A stretch of DNA of 64,000 nucleotides from an uncultured Ruminiclostridium sp. (GTDB lineage Bacteria; Bacillota; Clostridia; Oscillospirales; Ruminococcaceae). Positions 15,792-24,464 of this stretch are shown piece by piece (the first letter of the stretch is position 1; the number at the start of each line of letters is the position of its first letter). The position numbers and the translations under genes are program-made. Below the pieces are notes generated by a model that saw nothing but the letters and a program-made list of their open reading frames with translations, did no database searches and had not been told where the DNA came from. The stretch is taken from positions 124,001 to 188,000 of the forward strand of contig CANQXF010000002.1 of the NCBI GenBank assembly GCA_947627695.1, given 5' to 3'.

Positions 15792-17555
15792 TTACACTTG
15801 TTCAAACTGCGCCTGATAAAGCTCGTGGTAAAATCCCCCTGCCTTCATCAGCTGCTGGTGCGTGCCCTGCTCAGTCACCTTGCCGTCACGCATTACCAGT
15901 ATATTGTCTGCCGAGCGCACTGTGGAAAGACGATGAGCGATAACAAAGCAGGTCTTGTTTTTCATCAGCTCCCGCATTGCCGCCTGTATCTGCTGTTCTG
16001 TGCGGGTATCTACGTTTGAAGTCGCCTCGTCCAGAATAAGCATATTTGCGTCAAGCAGCATAGCCCTTGCGATAGTGAGCAGCTGTTTCTGCCCCTTGGA
16101 AATACTGGTCCCGTTATCGGACAGTATCGTGTTGTACCCGTCGGGCAGCCGTGAAATATATGAATGTATCCTTGCCGCCTTTGCGGCGTTCACCACGTCC
16201 TCCATAGTCGCCCCAGGCTTGCCGTAAGCGATATTGTCGAACACCGTGCCGTAAAACAGCCAGGTGTCCTGCAATACCATAGTGTAGGAACGCCTCAGCG
16301 AATCCCTTGTAACTCCCCGTATATCCTGCCCGTCCACGAGTATTGCGCCGCCGTCCACGTCGTAGAACCTCATCAGCAGATTTATAACAGTGGTTTTCCC
16401 TGCTCCCGTGGGACCTACTATTGCGGTGAGCGAGCCGGGCTTTGCCGTCATGCAGAAATCCTGTATAACAGGCTTATCCTTGACGTATGAAAAATCAACG
16501 TTCTTAAGCTCCACCTGCCCCCTGACATCTGTAAGCACGGCGGCGTCGGGAGCGTCAGGCTTTTCGGGCTCAGCGTCTATCAGACCGAACACGCGTTCTG
16601 CGGCGGCAAATGCGCTTTGCAGCTCAGCAATTATGTTCGCCACCTCGTTTATTGGACCAGAAAACTTCCTTGAATACTGAACAAAGCTGGAAAGGTCGCC
16701 GAGCATTATATCCCCTCTCAGGAACAAAAGCGCCCCGAAAACGCATACCAGCGTCAAAGAAACGTTGTTGATACAGTTTACCGCAGGACCTGTGACAGTG
16801 CCGTTTGCCTCCGCCCTTGTATAAGCGTCTGTCGCCGTTTTATTTTTCTCCTCAAATTTATCCAGTACCGCTTTTTCTCTTCCGTAAGCGCGAATGGTTT
16901 TTTGCCCCGACATCATTTCCTCAACAAAGCCGTTCAGCTCTCCCAACTTTGCGCTCCTCGCCCTGAACATAGGGCGCACACGGTTTGCCAGCCACCGTGT
17001 AAAGAGCGCCGTCGCAGGAACGGTGAACACGAATATAAGCACCAGCTTTGGTGCGATAGTCAGCATCATAATAAAAGACACCAATACCGTCACCACGCTT
17101 TGCAGCACCTGAAGCAGGTCGGAGGACAAGGACTGATTCACCGTATCAACATCGTAAATCACAATGCTGATGATATTTCCCGTCTGATACTTGTCGTAAA
17201 AGCTGACGGGAAGCCTTGTCATATTTTCAAAAATATCATGCCGCATTTGCTTTGAAACGATTTTGGAAAGCCTTATCATAACTGCGTTCAGCAGGTAGGA
17301 AAGCACGGCCGACAGCAGATAGAAGCCGCCCATAAGCAGCACGCAGAAATAAACGGTGGGAAAATCCACCTTCCCCTGACCAAGGTCTATCGCATTGATA
17401 GCCTCGCCTGACAGCTTAGGACCGTAAAGCGCCAGCAGACTGCTTGATACCGAAAGGATAAGCGCCAGCGCCAACAACAGGCGGTTCTTTCCCAGATATT
17501 GCCACAGCCTTTTCAGCAGCCGTGTTTTATATTGCTTTTTTTCCGTCTTCGGCAT
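15792..17555 (-). CDS. heterodimeric ABC exporter subunit with canonical Walker B
   Basis: A 587-residue ABC half-transporter: six-helix type I exporter membrane domain (about 15-320) and an ATP-binding domain. Walker A is GPTGAGKTT, Walker B ends LILDEATSNVD with the catalytic Glu, and the signature is a degenerate ISKGQKQ rather than LSGGQ. Complementary degeneracy in the two neighbouring subunits is the pattern of heterodimeric exporters such as BmrCD or TM287/288. Its ATG (17555) shares one base with the TGA of the upstream subunit, giving coupled translation; the GTG one codon upstream is less likely given AAGGAG spacing. It is probably a multidrug or peptide/lipid exporter under the MarR gene. 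Confidence 0.9.
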   Translation of the reverse strand: MPKTEKKQYKTRLLKRLWQYLGKNRLLLALALILSVSSSLLALYGPKLSGEAINAIDLGQGKVDFPTVYFCVLLMGGFYLLSAVLSYLLNAVMIRLSKIVSKQMRHDIFENMTRLPVSFYDKYQTGNIISIVIYDVDTVNQSLSSDLLQVLQSVVTVLVSFIMMLTIAPKLVLIFVFTVPATALFTRWLANRVRPMFRARSAKLGELNGFVEEMMSGQKTIRAYGREKAVLDKFEEKNKTATDAYTRAEANGTVTGPAVNCINNVSLTLVCVFGALLFLRGDIMLGDLSSFVQYSRKFSGPINEVANIIAELQSAFAAAERVFGLIDAEPEKPDAPDAAVLTDVRGQVELKNVDFSYVKDKPVIQDFCMTAKPGSLTAIVGPTGAGKTTVINLLMRFYDVDGGAILVDGQDIRGVTRDSLRRSYTMVLQDTWLFYGTVFDNIAYGKPGATMEDVVNAAKAARIHSYISRLPDGYNTILSDNGTSISKGQKQLLTIARAMLLDANMLILDEATSNVDTRTEQQIQAAMRELMKNKTCFVIAHRLSTVRSADNILVMRDGKVTEQGTHQQLMKAGGFYHELYQAQFEQV

Positions 17556-19282
17556 CACGCAAGCTCCTTTCCCTCACCCATCTGGGACTGAGCGATTATG
17601 CGGTATTCCTCACAGCTTTCCATAAGCTCTCCGTGCGTGCCGAAGCCTGCGGTCTTTCCGTCCGACAACACCAGGATATGGTCGCAGTTTTGTATGGAGC
17701 TTATCCTCTGGGCAATAAGTATTGTGGTGGTATCGCTGTAATTTTTGTGCAAAGCCTTTCGCAGTAATGCGTCCGTGCGGTAATCGAGGGCGGAGGAGGA
17801 ATCGTCAAGGAGCAGTATTTCAGGGTGAGCCGCCAGCGCCCTTGCAATAAGTATGCGCTGTTTTTGTCCGCCTGAAAGGTCGTTTCCCCTGACTGCTGTC
17901 CCGGTGTTCAGACCTTCCTCGTGCTTTTCGATAAATTCCGCTGCCTGAGCGTCCCTTGCGGCTGTTATAACGTCCTTTTCCTCAATTTCACGGAAGAAAC
18001 GTATGTTGTCGCCGATAGTCCCCTCCATTATGAAATCGTTCTGAAACGCGGCGCCGAACATCGAGTGAAGCTCCTCATAAGGAATGGTTTTCACGTCTTT
18101 TCCGTTTATAAGCACCTGCCCCTCCTGCGGGTCGTAGAACCTCATCAGCAGATTTATCACGGTGGATTTTCCCGAACCCGTTCCGCCCAGTATGCCGAGA
18201 CTTTCGCCCCTTTTCAGCTTAAAGCTGATATGCTCCAGATTTGCGCCAACGCCTGTGTAGGAAAAAGTTACGTCTTTAAATTCGATATGCGCAGGCTTGC
18301 TTTCCTCCTGCTTTTCATCTGCCTTTTCCACAGTAAGCTCCTCAGGCATTGCCAGCACGTCCGCAACTCTGTGCGCGCTGGCTTCTCCCTTTGACCACAT
18401 TACAAATATCCTTGTAATGCCCAACATAGCGTTAAGTATCATCACAAAATACTGTAAGAATGCGATAATGATACCGCTTTGACTGCTTCCCGAATTTACC
18501 TGGAACGCACCCACCAGTACCACCAGCGTAAGCCCCAGATTGAGTATCAGCGAGGTGGAGGGATTAGTCAGCGCAGTTATCATTCCCGCCTTTTGGTCTA
18601 TCCGAGTAAGCTCGCTGTTCACACCGTTGAACCGCTGTTTTTCGTAATCCGTCTTGCTCAGCGCCTTGATGACCCGAACTCCCGTGATATTTTCCTGAAG
18701 CACTCTCACAACGCTGTCCAGCACTCCCTGCTCCTCCTTATAAAGCGGAACGCTTTTCTTTGTGACGAAATACACGATGATACCGATGATCGGAAGCATA
18801 CACAAAAGCACCAGCGACAGCACCCTGTCCATTCCCAGCATCATCACCATTCCGCCCAGCAGAAGTATTGGCGCTCTTATCCCAAGCCTCTGCATACGGG
18901 CGAGCAGTTGATTTATGTTGTATGTATCGCTTGTGAGCCTTGATTCCGCCGAGGAAACGGTGAGCCTGTCCATCTGCCCCGATGAAAGACGTTCCAGTTT
19001 TTCGAACAGATCGCAGCGCAACTTTCGTGTTATCTTCCCCGAGCTTACAGCGGACATACGGTTTGCGCAGACGTTTGCGGCAAGACACCCTGCGGCGCAC
19101 AGGAGCATAAGCCCGCCGTACAGGAATATAGGCGTCAGCTCCCCTGCGGGCACAACGTCGTCCAGTATTATCTCCATAAAATAAGGGATAAGCAGCTCCA
19201 TCACCGCCCCAACCAGCTTTATTATCATCGTGACAATGATATACGGCACGTACGGCGTGATATATTTTCCTAACTTTTCCAT
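17555..19282 (-). CDS. heterodimeric ABC exporter subunit with degenerate Walker B
   Basis: A 575-residue ABC half-transporter with a type I exporter membrane domain (about 1-310) and an ATPase domain with Walker A GGTGSGKS and an intact LSGGQKQR signature. Walker B reads ILLLDDSSSALD: Asp replaces the catalytic Glu, which marks the non-hydrolysing site of a heterodimer. Its partner is the downstream gene, with the reverse pattern. The start overlaps the MarR gene stop (TGATG), so marR and both subunits form one operon. Likely role is drug or toxic-metabolite export; substrate unknown. Confidence 0.9.
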   Translation of the reverse strand: MEKLGKYITPYVPYIIVTMIIKLVGAVMELLIPYFMEIILDDVVPAGELTPIFLYGGLMLLCAAGCLAANVCANRMSAVSSGKITRKLRCDLFEKLERLSSGQMDRLTVSSAESRLTSDTYNINQLLARMQRLGIRAPILLLGGMVMMLGMDRVLSLVLLCMLPIIGIIVYFVTKKSVPLYKEEQGVLDSVVRVLQENITGVRVIKALSKTDYEKQRFNGVNSELTRIDQKAGMITALTNPSTSLILNLGLTLVVLVGAFQVNSGSSQSGIIIAFLQYFVMILNAMLGITRIFVMWSKGEASAHRVADVLAMPEELTVEKADEKQEESKPAHIEFKDVTFSYTGVGANLEHISFKLKRGESLGILGGTGSGKSTVINLLMRFYDPQEGQVLINGKDVKTIPYEELHSMFGAAFQNDFIMEGTIGDNIRFFREIEEKDVITAARDAQAAEFIEKHEEGLNTGTAVRGNDLSGGQKQRILIARALAAHPEILLLDDSSSALDYRTDALLRKALHKNYSDTTTILIAQRISSIQNCDHILVLSDGKTAGFGTHGELMESCEEYRIIAQSQMGEGKELA

Positions 19283-19713
19283 CAGCCCTCCGTTTTCCCG
19301 AAAGCGTCAGCCCTGCATTTTATTTTTTTCAATATCTCGCTTACGGCGTAAATATCATCTTCCGTAAGCTCGCTTGTAACAAAGCTGTCCCATTCTGTTT
19401 GCTTTTTCAGTATCTCAGGCAGGAGAGAAAGCGCCCTTTCCGTGGGATAAAGCCGCAGTATCCGCTTGTCTGCGCTGTCGTTCTCACGGCGGACATAGCC
19501 GTTTTCCTCCAGAAAAGCGGCCTGCCTTGCGATATTGCTTTTGTCAGCATAAAGCCTTTTTGCAAGCTGATCCTGCGATATTCCGGGCTCCTCGCATATT
19601 TCTGTGATATACCCCGCGTGAAATCCTTTAAGTCCCAGTCCCTCCATATATCCCGCCTTATATCTCATTTGACAGCGGTCGATATCGTGTATCGTTTTGA
19701 TTATGCCGTTCAT
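19282..19713 (-). CDS. MarR-family transcriptional regulator
   Basis: A 143-residue winged-helix protein of normal MarR length. The helix-turn-helix region is about 40-75 (ISQDQLAKRLYADKSNIARQ) and the wing includes GYVRRENDSADKRILRLYPT. It is first gene of the operon with the ABC exporter and the CGGAGGGAG ribosome-binding site is clear. A perfect inverted repeat overlapping the promoter -10 is the probable autoregulatory operator. In such units the regulator represses itself and the exporter until a toxic ligand binds. Confidence 0.92.
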   Translation of the reverse strand: MNGIIKTIHDIDRCQMRYKAGYMEGLGLKGFHAGYITEICEEPGISQDQLAKRLYADKSNIARQAAFLEENGYVRRENDSADKRILRLYPTERALSLLPEILKKQTEWDSFVTSELTEDDIYAVSEILKKIKCRADAFGKTEG

Positions 19714-19725
19714 AGCTCCCTCCGA

Positions 19726-19747
19726 TTTAGTTGCGTTTGCAACTAAA
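19726..19747. promoter_or_regulatory. probable MarR operator
   Basis: TTTAGTTGC and GCAACTAAA form a perfect 9-bp inverted repeat around GTTT, 22 bp in all. It reaches the -10 box of the marR promoter and lies 12 bp before the start codon, so a bound dimer would block transcription. Confidence 0.82.
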
Positions 19748-19775
19748 CTATATCACATAAATCCTCCCTTGTCAA
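19747..19775 (-). promoter_or_regulatory. promoter of marR-ABC exporter operon
   Basis: Minus strand: TTGACA (19770-19775), 17-nt spacer, TATAGT (19747-19752). The transcription start would fall inside the operator palindrome. Confidence 0.85.
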
Positions 19776-19807
19776 CTCTGCGCTTATGAAAATTTTCCGA
19801 ACAAAAC

Positions 19808-19840
19808 AAAAACGACCCCCTCATACCAAGGGGTCGTTAT
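19808..19840 (-). terminator. terminator after choloylglycine hydrolase gene
   Basis: Stem AACGACCCC / GGGGTCGTT with T-rich sequence (TTTTTGTTTTGT) following on the minus strand. Confidence 0.85.
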
Positions 19841-19856
19841 CTGCGTTTTTACAATC

Positions 19857-20828
19857 TCAGTTTTGCATAAATATCTGCTGTTCCATAATAAGCGGATAGC
19901 TTGCAAGCTCTGAGGAATCAAGGTTTTCCCTGTACATATCCACACCTGTTATGCGGCTGTTTTCATAGGTGGTGTAGTAATATATCCCCTTGTCGGTATT
20001 ACAACAGGAGGAATAAATAGTGTGTTCCCAGCCGCCCTCCACCTTACAGCAGCCCTTTTGCTGTTCCACCGAGGAGAGAATGTGGAAGAACTGGCTTACG
20101 CTTTCCTCCTCCGTATCTCCCGAAACCGAATTTGCAAGAGTGAATGCGGCTTTGATAAATCGTGACGCCGAGGACATATCCCCCGGCAGTCCGATAGTCC
20201 CCATACCTCTGCTGTAAGGCTTTATTTTCAGCTTTTCCGAAAAATTGTTTTCAGGGTCATCGGCGGACAAAGACATATAGTTTGCCAGATTTGTTATATG
20301 ATAGTCAAAGGTGGGATTGTTGGTCATAACGCCCACAGGGTCGTCGTAAATCTTCAGTCCCTCCTTTACCGATTCCACAACAATGCTCTCCTCCTTGTCC
20401 GATATAATCCAGTGGAGAGGCGAAAGGGGAAGTGCTTCGCTGAAATTTTCGTTCATCAGGTTAAGCCTCGACAGCTTTTCACGGGCCTCACCCACGTTTG
20501 CGCACTGACCCAGTATCCAAGGGATAAATTCAAAGGGAGAAACGTTGTCCCTACCCTTTTCTTCGGGCTTGTAATCTGCGTTGTACGGGAAATTCAGCCC
20601 CGCCATACTCAGCCCCTTTTCATTTGTCGCGTCGTAGTAAAGGGGATAATTTTCCTGAACGTACGCCATTCCTATCATAGCGTAGTGGCTTTTCATCTCA
20701 CCCATTCTGCGGAAAACAAAAGGATAATTTCTGGGAGTAATTGTGACGGTCTGATTATATGCAAATTCGTAATCAAGATTTCTCCCGAAATAATGGTCTT
20801 TTGTTTTGTAAGCAATTGCGGTGCACAT
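19857..20828 (-). CDS. choloylglycine hydrolase family enzyme (bile salt hydrolase / penicillin V acylase type)
   Basis: A 323-residue Ntn-hydrolase of normal family length. MCTAIAYKTKD places the catalytic Cys at residue 2, exposed when Met1 is removed. GRNLD supplies Arg16 and Asp19, the NFPYNADY segment, TNNPTFDYH (Asn near 174) and SASRF (Arg near 225) match the remaining active-site positions. The likely reaction is hydrolysis of conjugated bile salts to free bile acid plus glycine or taurine; penicillin V or N-acyl lactone amidase activity is possible, and sequence alone does not decide. There is no signal peptide. It starts only 12 bp after a tandem-SBP sensor kinase, so the two are probably co-transcribed. 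Confidence 0.88.
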   Translation of the reverse strand: MCTAIAYKTKDHYFGRNLDYEFAYNQTVTITPRNYPFVFRRMGEMKSHYAMIGMAYVQENYPLYYDATNEKGLSMAGLNFPYNADYKPEEKGRDNVSPFEFIPWILGQCANVGEAREKLSRLNLMNENFSEALPLSPLHWIISDKEESIVVESVKEGLKIYDDPVGVMTNNPTFDYHITNLANYMSLSADDPENNFSEKLKIKPYSRGMGTIGLPGDMSSASRFIKAAFTLANSVSGDTEEESVSQFFHILSSVEQQKGCCKVEGGWEHTIYSSCCNTDKGIYYYTTYENSRITGVDMYRENLDSSELASYPLIMEQQIFMQN

Positions 20829-20840
20829 ATTTTTCCTCCG

Positions 20841-23800
20841 TTATCGTTTATCTTCGCTGAATATTTCAGCCAGCAGGGAATTGAGCTTTTCAAAATCTAT
20901 GGGCTTCGGCAGGTGACCGTTCATTCCCGCCCCCATAGCACGTTCACGGTCCTCCTCGAAGGCGTTCGCCGTCATTGCGATTATGGGGATCTCAGACACG
21001 ATAGGATTGCCCATCGAGCGTATCGCGCGGGTAGCGGAATATCCGTCCATTATCGGCATTTGTATATCCATAAGCACGAGGTCGTAATATCCGGGCTTTT
21101 CATCGCTCAGCATTTCGCAGGCCTGCTGACCGTTTTCAGCGCTTTCAACTTCAAATCCCGCCTCTTTAAGTATCTCCTCTGCGATCTCACGGTTCAGCTC
21201 ATTGTCCTCCGCCAGCAGTATGCGCTTGCCCCTGAAATTGTTCACCGCTTCAACTGGCGCTTTCTTTTCAGACTCCTCTTTTACCTTCAGCCCAAGGCTT
21301 TGCTCAAGCGTCTGGTGCAGGTCGGAGGCGAACAGCGGCTTGCTGATAAAGCCTGTAACTCCCGCCTGCCTTGCCTCCTGCTCAATGTCCGCCCAGTCGT
21401 AAGCGGACATAAGGATTATAGGCGATTCCTCCCCGACTATCTTTCGTATCTCACGGACGGTCTCAATACCGCTTAGCTCAGGCATCGACCAGTCTACGAT
21501 ATACACTTCAAACGGGTCCGTCATTTCCTCCGCCTCGCTGGTGCGGGCAATAGCCTCGCGTCCCGACAACGCCCATTCTGCTCTCATTCCTATCTGCCTC
21601 AGCATTTTCGACACGCTCTGACAGCACACCATATCGTCGTCCACCACAAGCCCTCTGAACCCTTTAAGCTCTGCGATAGGAGCCATCTCCTTGTGTGCGG
21701 CGGAAAAACGCAGCTCAAGATTTACCGTAAAGGTAGTGCCCTTACCCTGCTCGCTGTCCACCTTTATCGTGCCGCCCATCATATCCACGATATTTTTTGT
21801 GATAGCCATACCGAGCCCCGTGCCCTGTATGCCGCTTACCGTGGAGGACTGCTCGCGGGTGAACGGGTCGAACACCGTCTTTGCAAATTCGGGGCTCATT
21901 CCGATACCCGTATCGCTTACCTTAAATTCGTACAGCCCGCGCTTCGGGGAACGCGAGGGCTTTTGCGTCACGCGAACGGCGACCGTACCCCCTGCGGGAG
22001 TGAATTTTATCGCATTCGACGTGAGATTTAACAGCATCTGATTAAGCCTCAGCCTGTCGCAGTAAACCTCCTCGTCCGCAATATCCACTGTGTCTATGAA
22101 CAGCTCCATTCGCTTTGCGTGGATATCCGATTGAATGATGTTTCTCAGGCTTTGCAGTATATCCGCCAGATTTTCGGGGCGTTCGTTGATAGTCACCTTC
22201 CCCGACTCGATCCTGCTCATATCCAGCACGTCGTTGATAAGGGAGAGCAGATGGTTTGACGCCTGCGCTATCTTTGACAGATAGTCCTTTGCCCGTTCCT
22301 TGTTGTCAAGATGGGTGGTAGTCAGCGCAGTATAGCCTATGATAGCGTTCATCGGCGTGCGTATATCGTGGGACATATTGTTGAGGAATGTGGTCTTTGC
22401 ACGGTTAGCAGCGTCCGCCGCCTGAAGGGCGAGAGTAAGCTCCTTAGTCTTGTTTTCCAGTTCGCTTGTTGCAATGGCTATCTTTTTCTTAAGCTGTTTC
22501 TGGTTTCGCGTGCGCACTGTCAGCATAGCGATGACGAACAGCAAAAGCAGAATGATGATGACCGCAACTACCGTATAAACAGGATTTCGGTACAAAAAGG
22601 CGACAAAACTGTTTTCGTTTTCATGCACCCTGTCTATCTCCCTTGACATAATACCGTCAAGCTCTGCGTCAGTAAAGCTGTCTGCCCCCTTGTCCAGCAG
22701 GGAAAGAAGATACCGCCCACCGCTGACGTTGTTTCCCACGGCATAAGACAGCGACGTCTCACCGAATACTATGGAGGAAAGCCTGTTCCGCACGTCATTC
22801 TGAACGTATCTTTCAGCGGTGTAGGAGAACAGTATCGTGGCGTCCGCCTCGCCGTTCAGCACCGCCTGAACGCAATCGTCCGTCGTTGGGTACCTGATTA
22901 TTGCCTCCTTGGGATAGCGGCTTGTGATAAGATCTTCCAGCTCGTCCGCCCTTTCGGTTACCGCAAGGCGGTTTGCCGTTCCCGTAAAGCCGTCCAGCGT
23001 GAGCCTTGCGAAATTGGTCTGAAAATACGGCAGAGTTATCTTGTAGCCCTCTTCCTCCGCCAGATAAAAATCTCCCGCAAAGTCCAGCACCACGTCCGCC
23101 TCTCCCGCCGCACGCAGAGCGTAATATTCATTCGTATCCTTGACAGGAATAAATTCGTATTTCAGCTCCAGCTTCTGCGCCAGCCTGTCAAACAGCGCAG
23201 GCAGTATCCCTTGGGCTTGTCCGTCCTCGAAATAGCAGTACGGTACTCTTTCGGGATTTATCAGCAGCTTCAGCGGCTTTCCCGAGGCGTGCAGCTCGTC
23301 AAGAAAGGCTCTTTCCCCCGCATTTAAAATGATCGCGCCCGAGCTGTCTGTGGAGTAGTATATCTCATGCAGCATATCCCGCCAGTTTGGATCGTGAAGA
23401 TCCATTTCGTTGATTGCGGCGTTTATCCTGCTCATAAGCTCCGTATCGTTCTTATTCGTGCATATGTAGAAAGGACTTGCGTCAAAGGATTCCAGCAGCC
23501 ACTCGTTGTCCAGCAGTCTAAGACTTCCCGTCACCGCCGCGTCAACCTCGCCGTTTTGCAGAGCCTCCGACAATTCCTCCTGCTCCGCAAAGTATTTGGG
23601 AGTAAAGGTAAAGGAATGTTCCTTAGCAAACCGTTCAAAATTCTGATTTTTGGAGTTGCCATCCAGCATACCTATGGTTATCCCGTCGTATGAGGAATAA
23701 TCTCCCTCCGTCAGCTCCTCGTTTCCCGCCTTTACGGTAAGTATCGTTGAGTTCACGCCGATAGACTGCTCGGAGAAAAGAAACTCCTTCTCCCTCTCCT

Positions 23801-24125
23801 CGGTCTTTGAAACGGAGGTAACTATGTCCACCTCGCCGTTTTTCAGCATTTCCAGCGAATCCGCATACGACCTGTCATATCCCACATATTCATACGACCA
23901 GCCGCCGTGTATGGACAGCCTTTGCAGAAATTCATAGCCGTAGCCGCTTCTGCGCCCGTTTTCATCAATAGTGTGATATCCCGAAAAAGCGAAAAATCCC
24001 ACCCTAAGCACCTCAGGCTGTTCCTGCGCAGATACTGCAAATGCTGAAAAGCACGGCATCGTCATTACCGCCGCCAGCGCAAGGCTTGCAAGACATTTTT
24101 TCAAAGAATGTTTTTTTATTCCCAT
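20841..24125 (-). CDS. hybrid sensor histidine kinase with two periplasmic-binding-type sensor domains and two receivers
   Basis: A 1094-residue membrane kinase. Signal peptide (about 1-33), two SBP family-3 sensor domains in tandem (about 38-260 and 285-500), one membrane segment (about 516-537), HisKA with His586 (NNMSHDIRTP), HATPase (about 690-805; N box NLTSNAIKF, G boxes DTGIGM and GTGLG), a receiver with Asp878 (YIVDWSMP) and a second receiver with Asp1020 (LVLMDIQMP). There is no HPt domain, so an outside HPt may complete the relay. Start at 24125 is chosen for GGGAGGAAG and the signal peptide; an upstream in-frame ATG overlaps the promoter. Family-3 domains usually bind amino acids or small amines. 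The downstream partner is a choloylglycine hydrolase. Confidence 0.92.
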   Translation of the reverse strand: MGIKKHSLKKCLASLALAAVMTMPCFSAFAVSAQEQPEVLRVGFFAFSGYHTIDENGRRSGYGYEFLQRLSIHGGWSYEYVGYDRSYADSLEMLKNGEVDIVTSVSKTEEREKEFLFSEQSIGVNSTILTVKAGNEELTEGDYSSYDGITIGMLDGNSKNQNFERFAKEHSFTFTPKYFAEQEELSEALQNGEVDAAVTGSLRLLDNEWLLESFDASPFYICTNKNDTELMSRINAAINEMDLHDPNWRDMLHEIYYSTDSSGAIILNAGERAFLDELHASGKPLKLLINPERVPYCYFEDGQAQGILPALFDRLAQKLELKYEFIPVKDTNEYYALRAAGEADVVLDFAGDFYLAEEEGYKITLPYFQTNFARLTLDGFTGTANRLAVTERADELEDLITSRYPKEAIIRYPTTDDCVQAVLNGEADATILFSYTAERYVQNDVRNRLSSIVFGETSLSYAVGNNVSGGRYLLSLLDKGADSFTDAELDGIMSREIDRVHENENSFVAFLYRNPVYTVVAVIIILLLLFVIAMLTVRTRNQKQLKKKIAIATSELENKTKELTLALQAADAANRAKTTFLNNMSHDIRTPMNAIIGYTALTTTHLDNKERAKDYLSKIAQASNHLLSLINDVLDMSRIESGKVTINERPENLADILQSLRNIIQSDIHAKRMELFIDTVDIADEEVYCDRLRLNQMLLNLTSNAIKFTPAGGTVAVRVTQKPSRSPKRGLYEFKVSDTGIGMSPEFAKTVFDPFTREQSSTVSGIQGTGLGMAITKNIVDMMGGTIKVDSEQGKGTTFTVNLELRFSAAHKEMAPIAELKGFRGLVVDDDMVCCQSVSKMLRQIGMRAEWALSGREAIARTSEAEEMTDPFEVYIVDWSMPELSGIETVREIRKIVGEESPIILMSAYDWADIEQEARQAGVTGFISKPLFASDLHQTLEQSLGLKVKEESEKKAPVEAVNNFRGKRILLAEDNELNREIAEEILKEAGFEVESAENGQQACEMLSDEKPGYYDLVLMDIQMPIMDGYSATRAIRSMGNPIVSEIPIIAMTANAFEEDRERAMGAGMNGHLPKPIDFEKLNSLLAEIFSEDKR

Positions 24126-24183
24126 AAAAGGCTTCCTCCCGTTGAATACGGACTTTATTTCAGCTTGATCATGCACTGTTACC

Positions 24184-24212
24184 ATTATACAGCAAAAGCC
24201 CACTAAATGCAA
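24184..24212 (-). promoter_or_regulatory. promoter of tandem-SBP kinase / hydrolase operon
   Basis: Minus strand: TTGCAT (24207-24212), 17-nt spacer, TATAAT (24184-24189). Confidence 0.7.
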
Positions 24213-24228
24213 GCCTGAATATCTCCTC

Positions 24229-24257
24229 TTGCTTTTTTTATTCCCATATGATAAAAT
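24229..24257 (+). promoter_or_regulatory. putative promoter of GH26 gene
   Basis: TTGCTT, 17-nt spacer, TAAAAT, diverging from the kinase promoter with 16 bp between their -35 boxes. The leader to the start codon at 24465 would be about 200 nt; no riboswitch fold was recognised in it. Confidence 0.5.
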
Positions 24258-24464
24258 ACAGGTAAAACGTATTGTTCAGCGGGAGCGCAGATAACGCACG
24301 AAAAGCTGCCATAAATATTATTGCAGGAACAGATACAAACAAGGCAAACCTCAAGACGCTGAATAAAGCCGCGGTATCGTCCTCACGGCAAAACTGATAA
24401 ACAATTGACTATGACTTTTTACAAACAATCAAGCTATTCAACGTTACACCAAAGGAGAATCACT

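Noticed and set aside
20298-21476. 392-codon plus-strand frame antisense to the hydrolase and sensor kinase
   Set aside because: It spans two well-supported minus-strand genes and has low-complexity shadow composition without domains.
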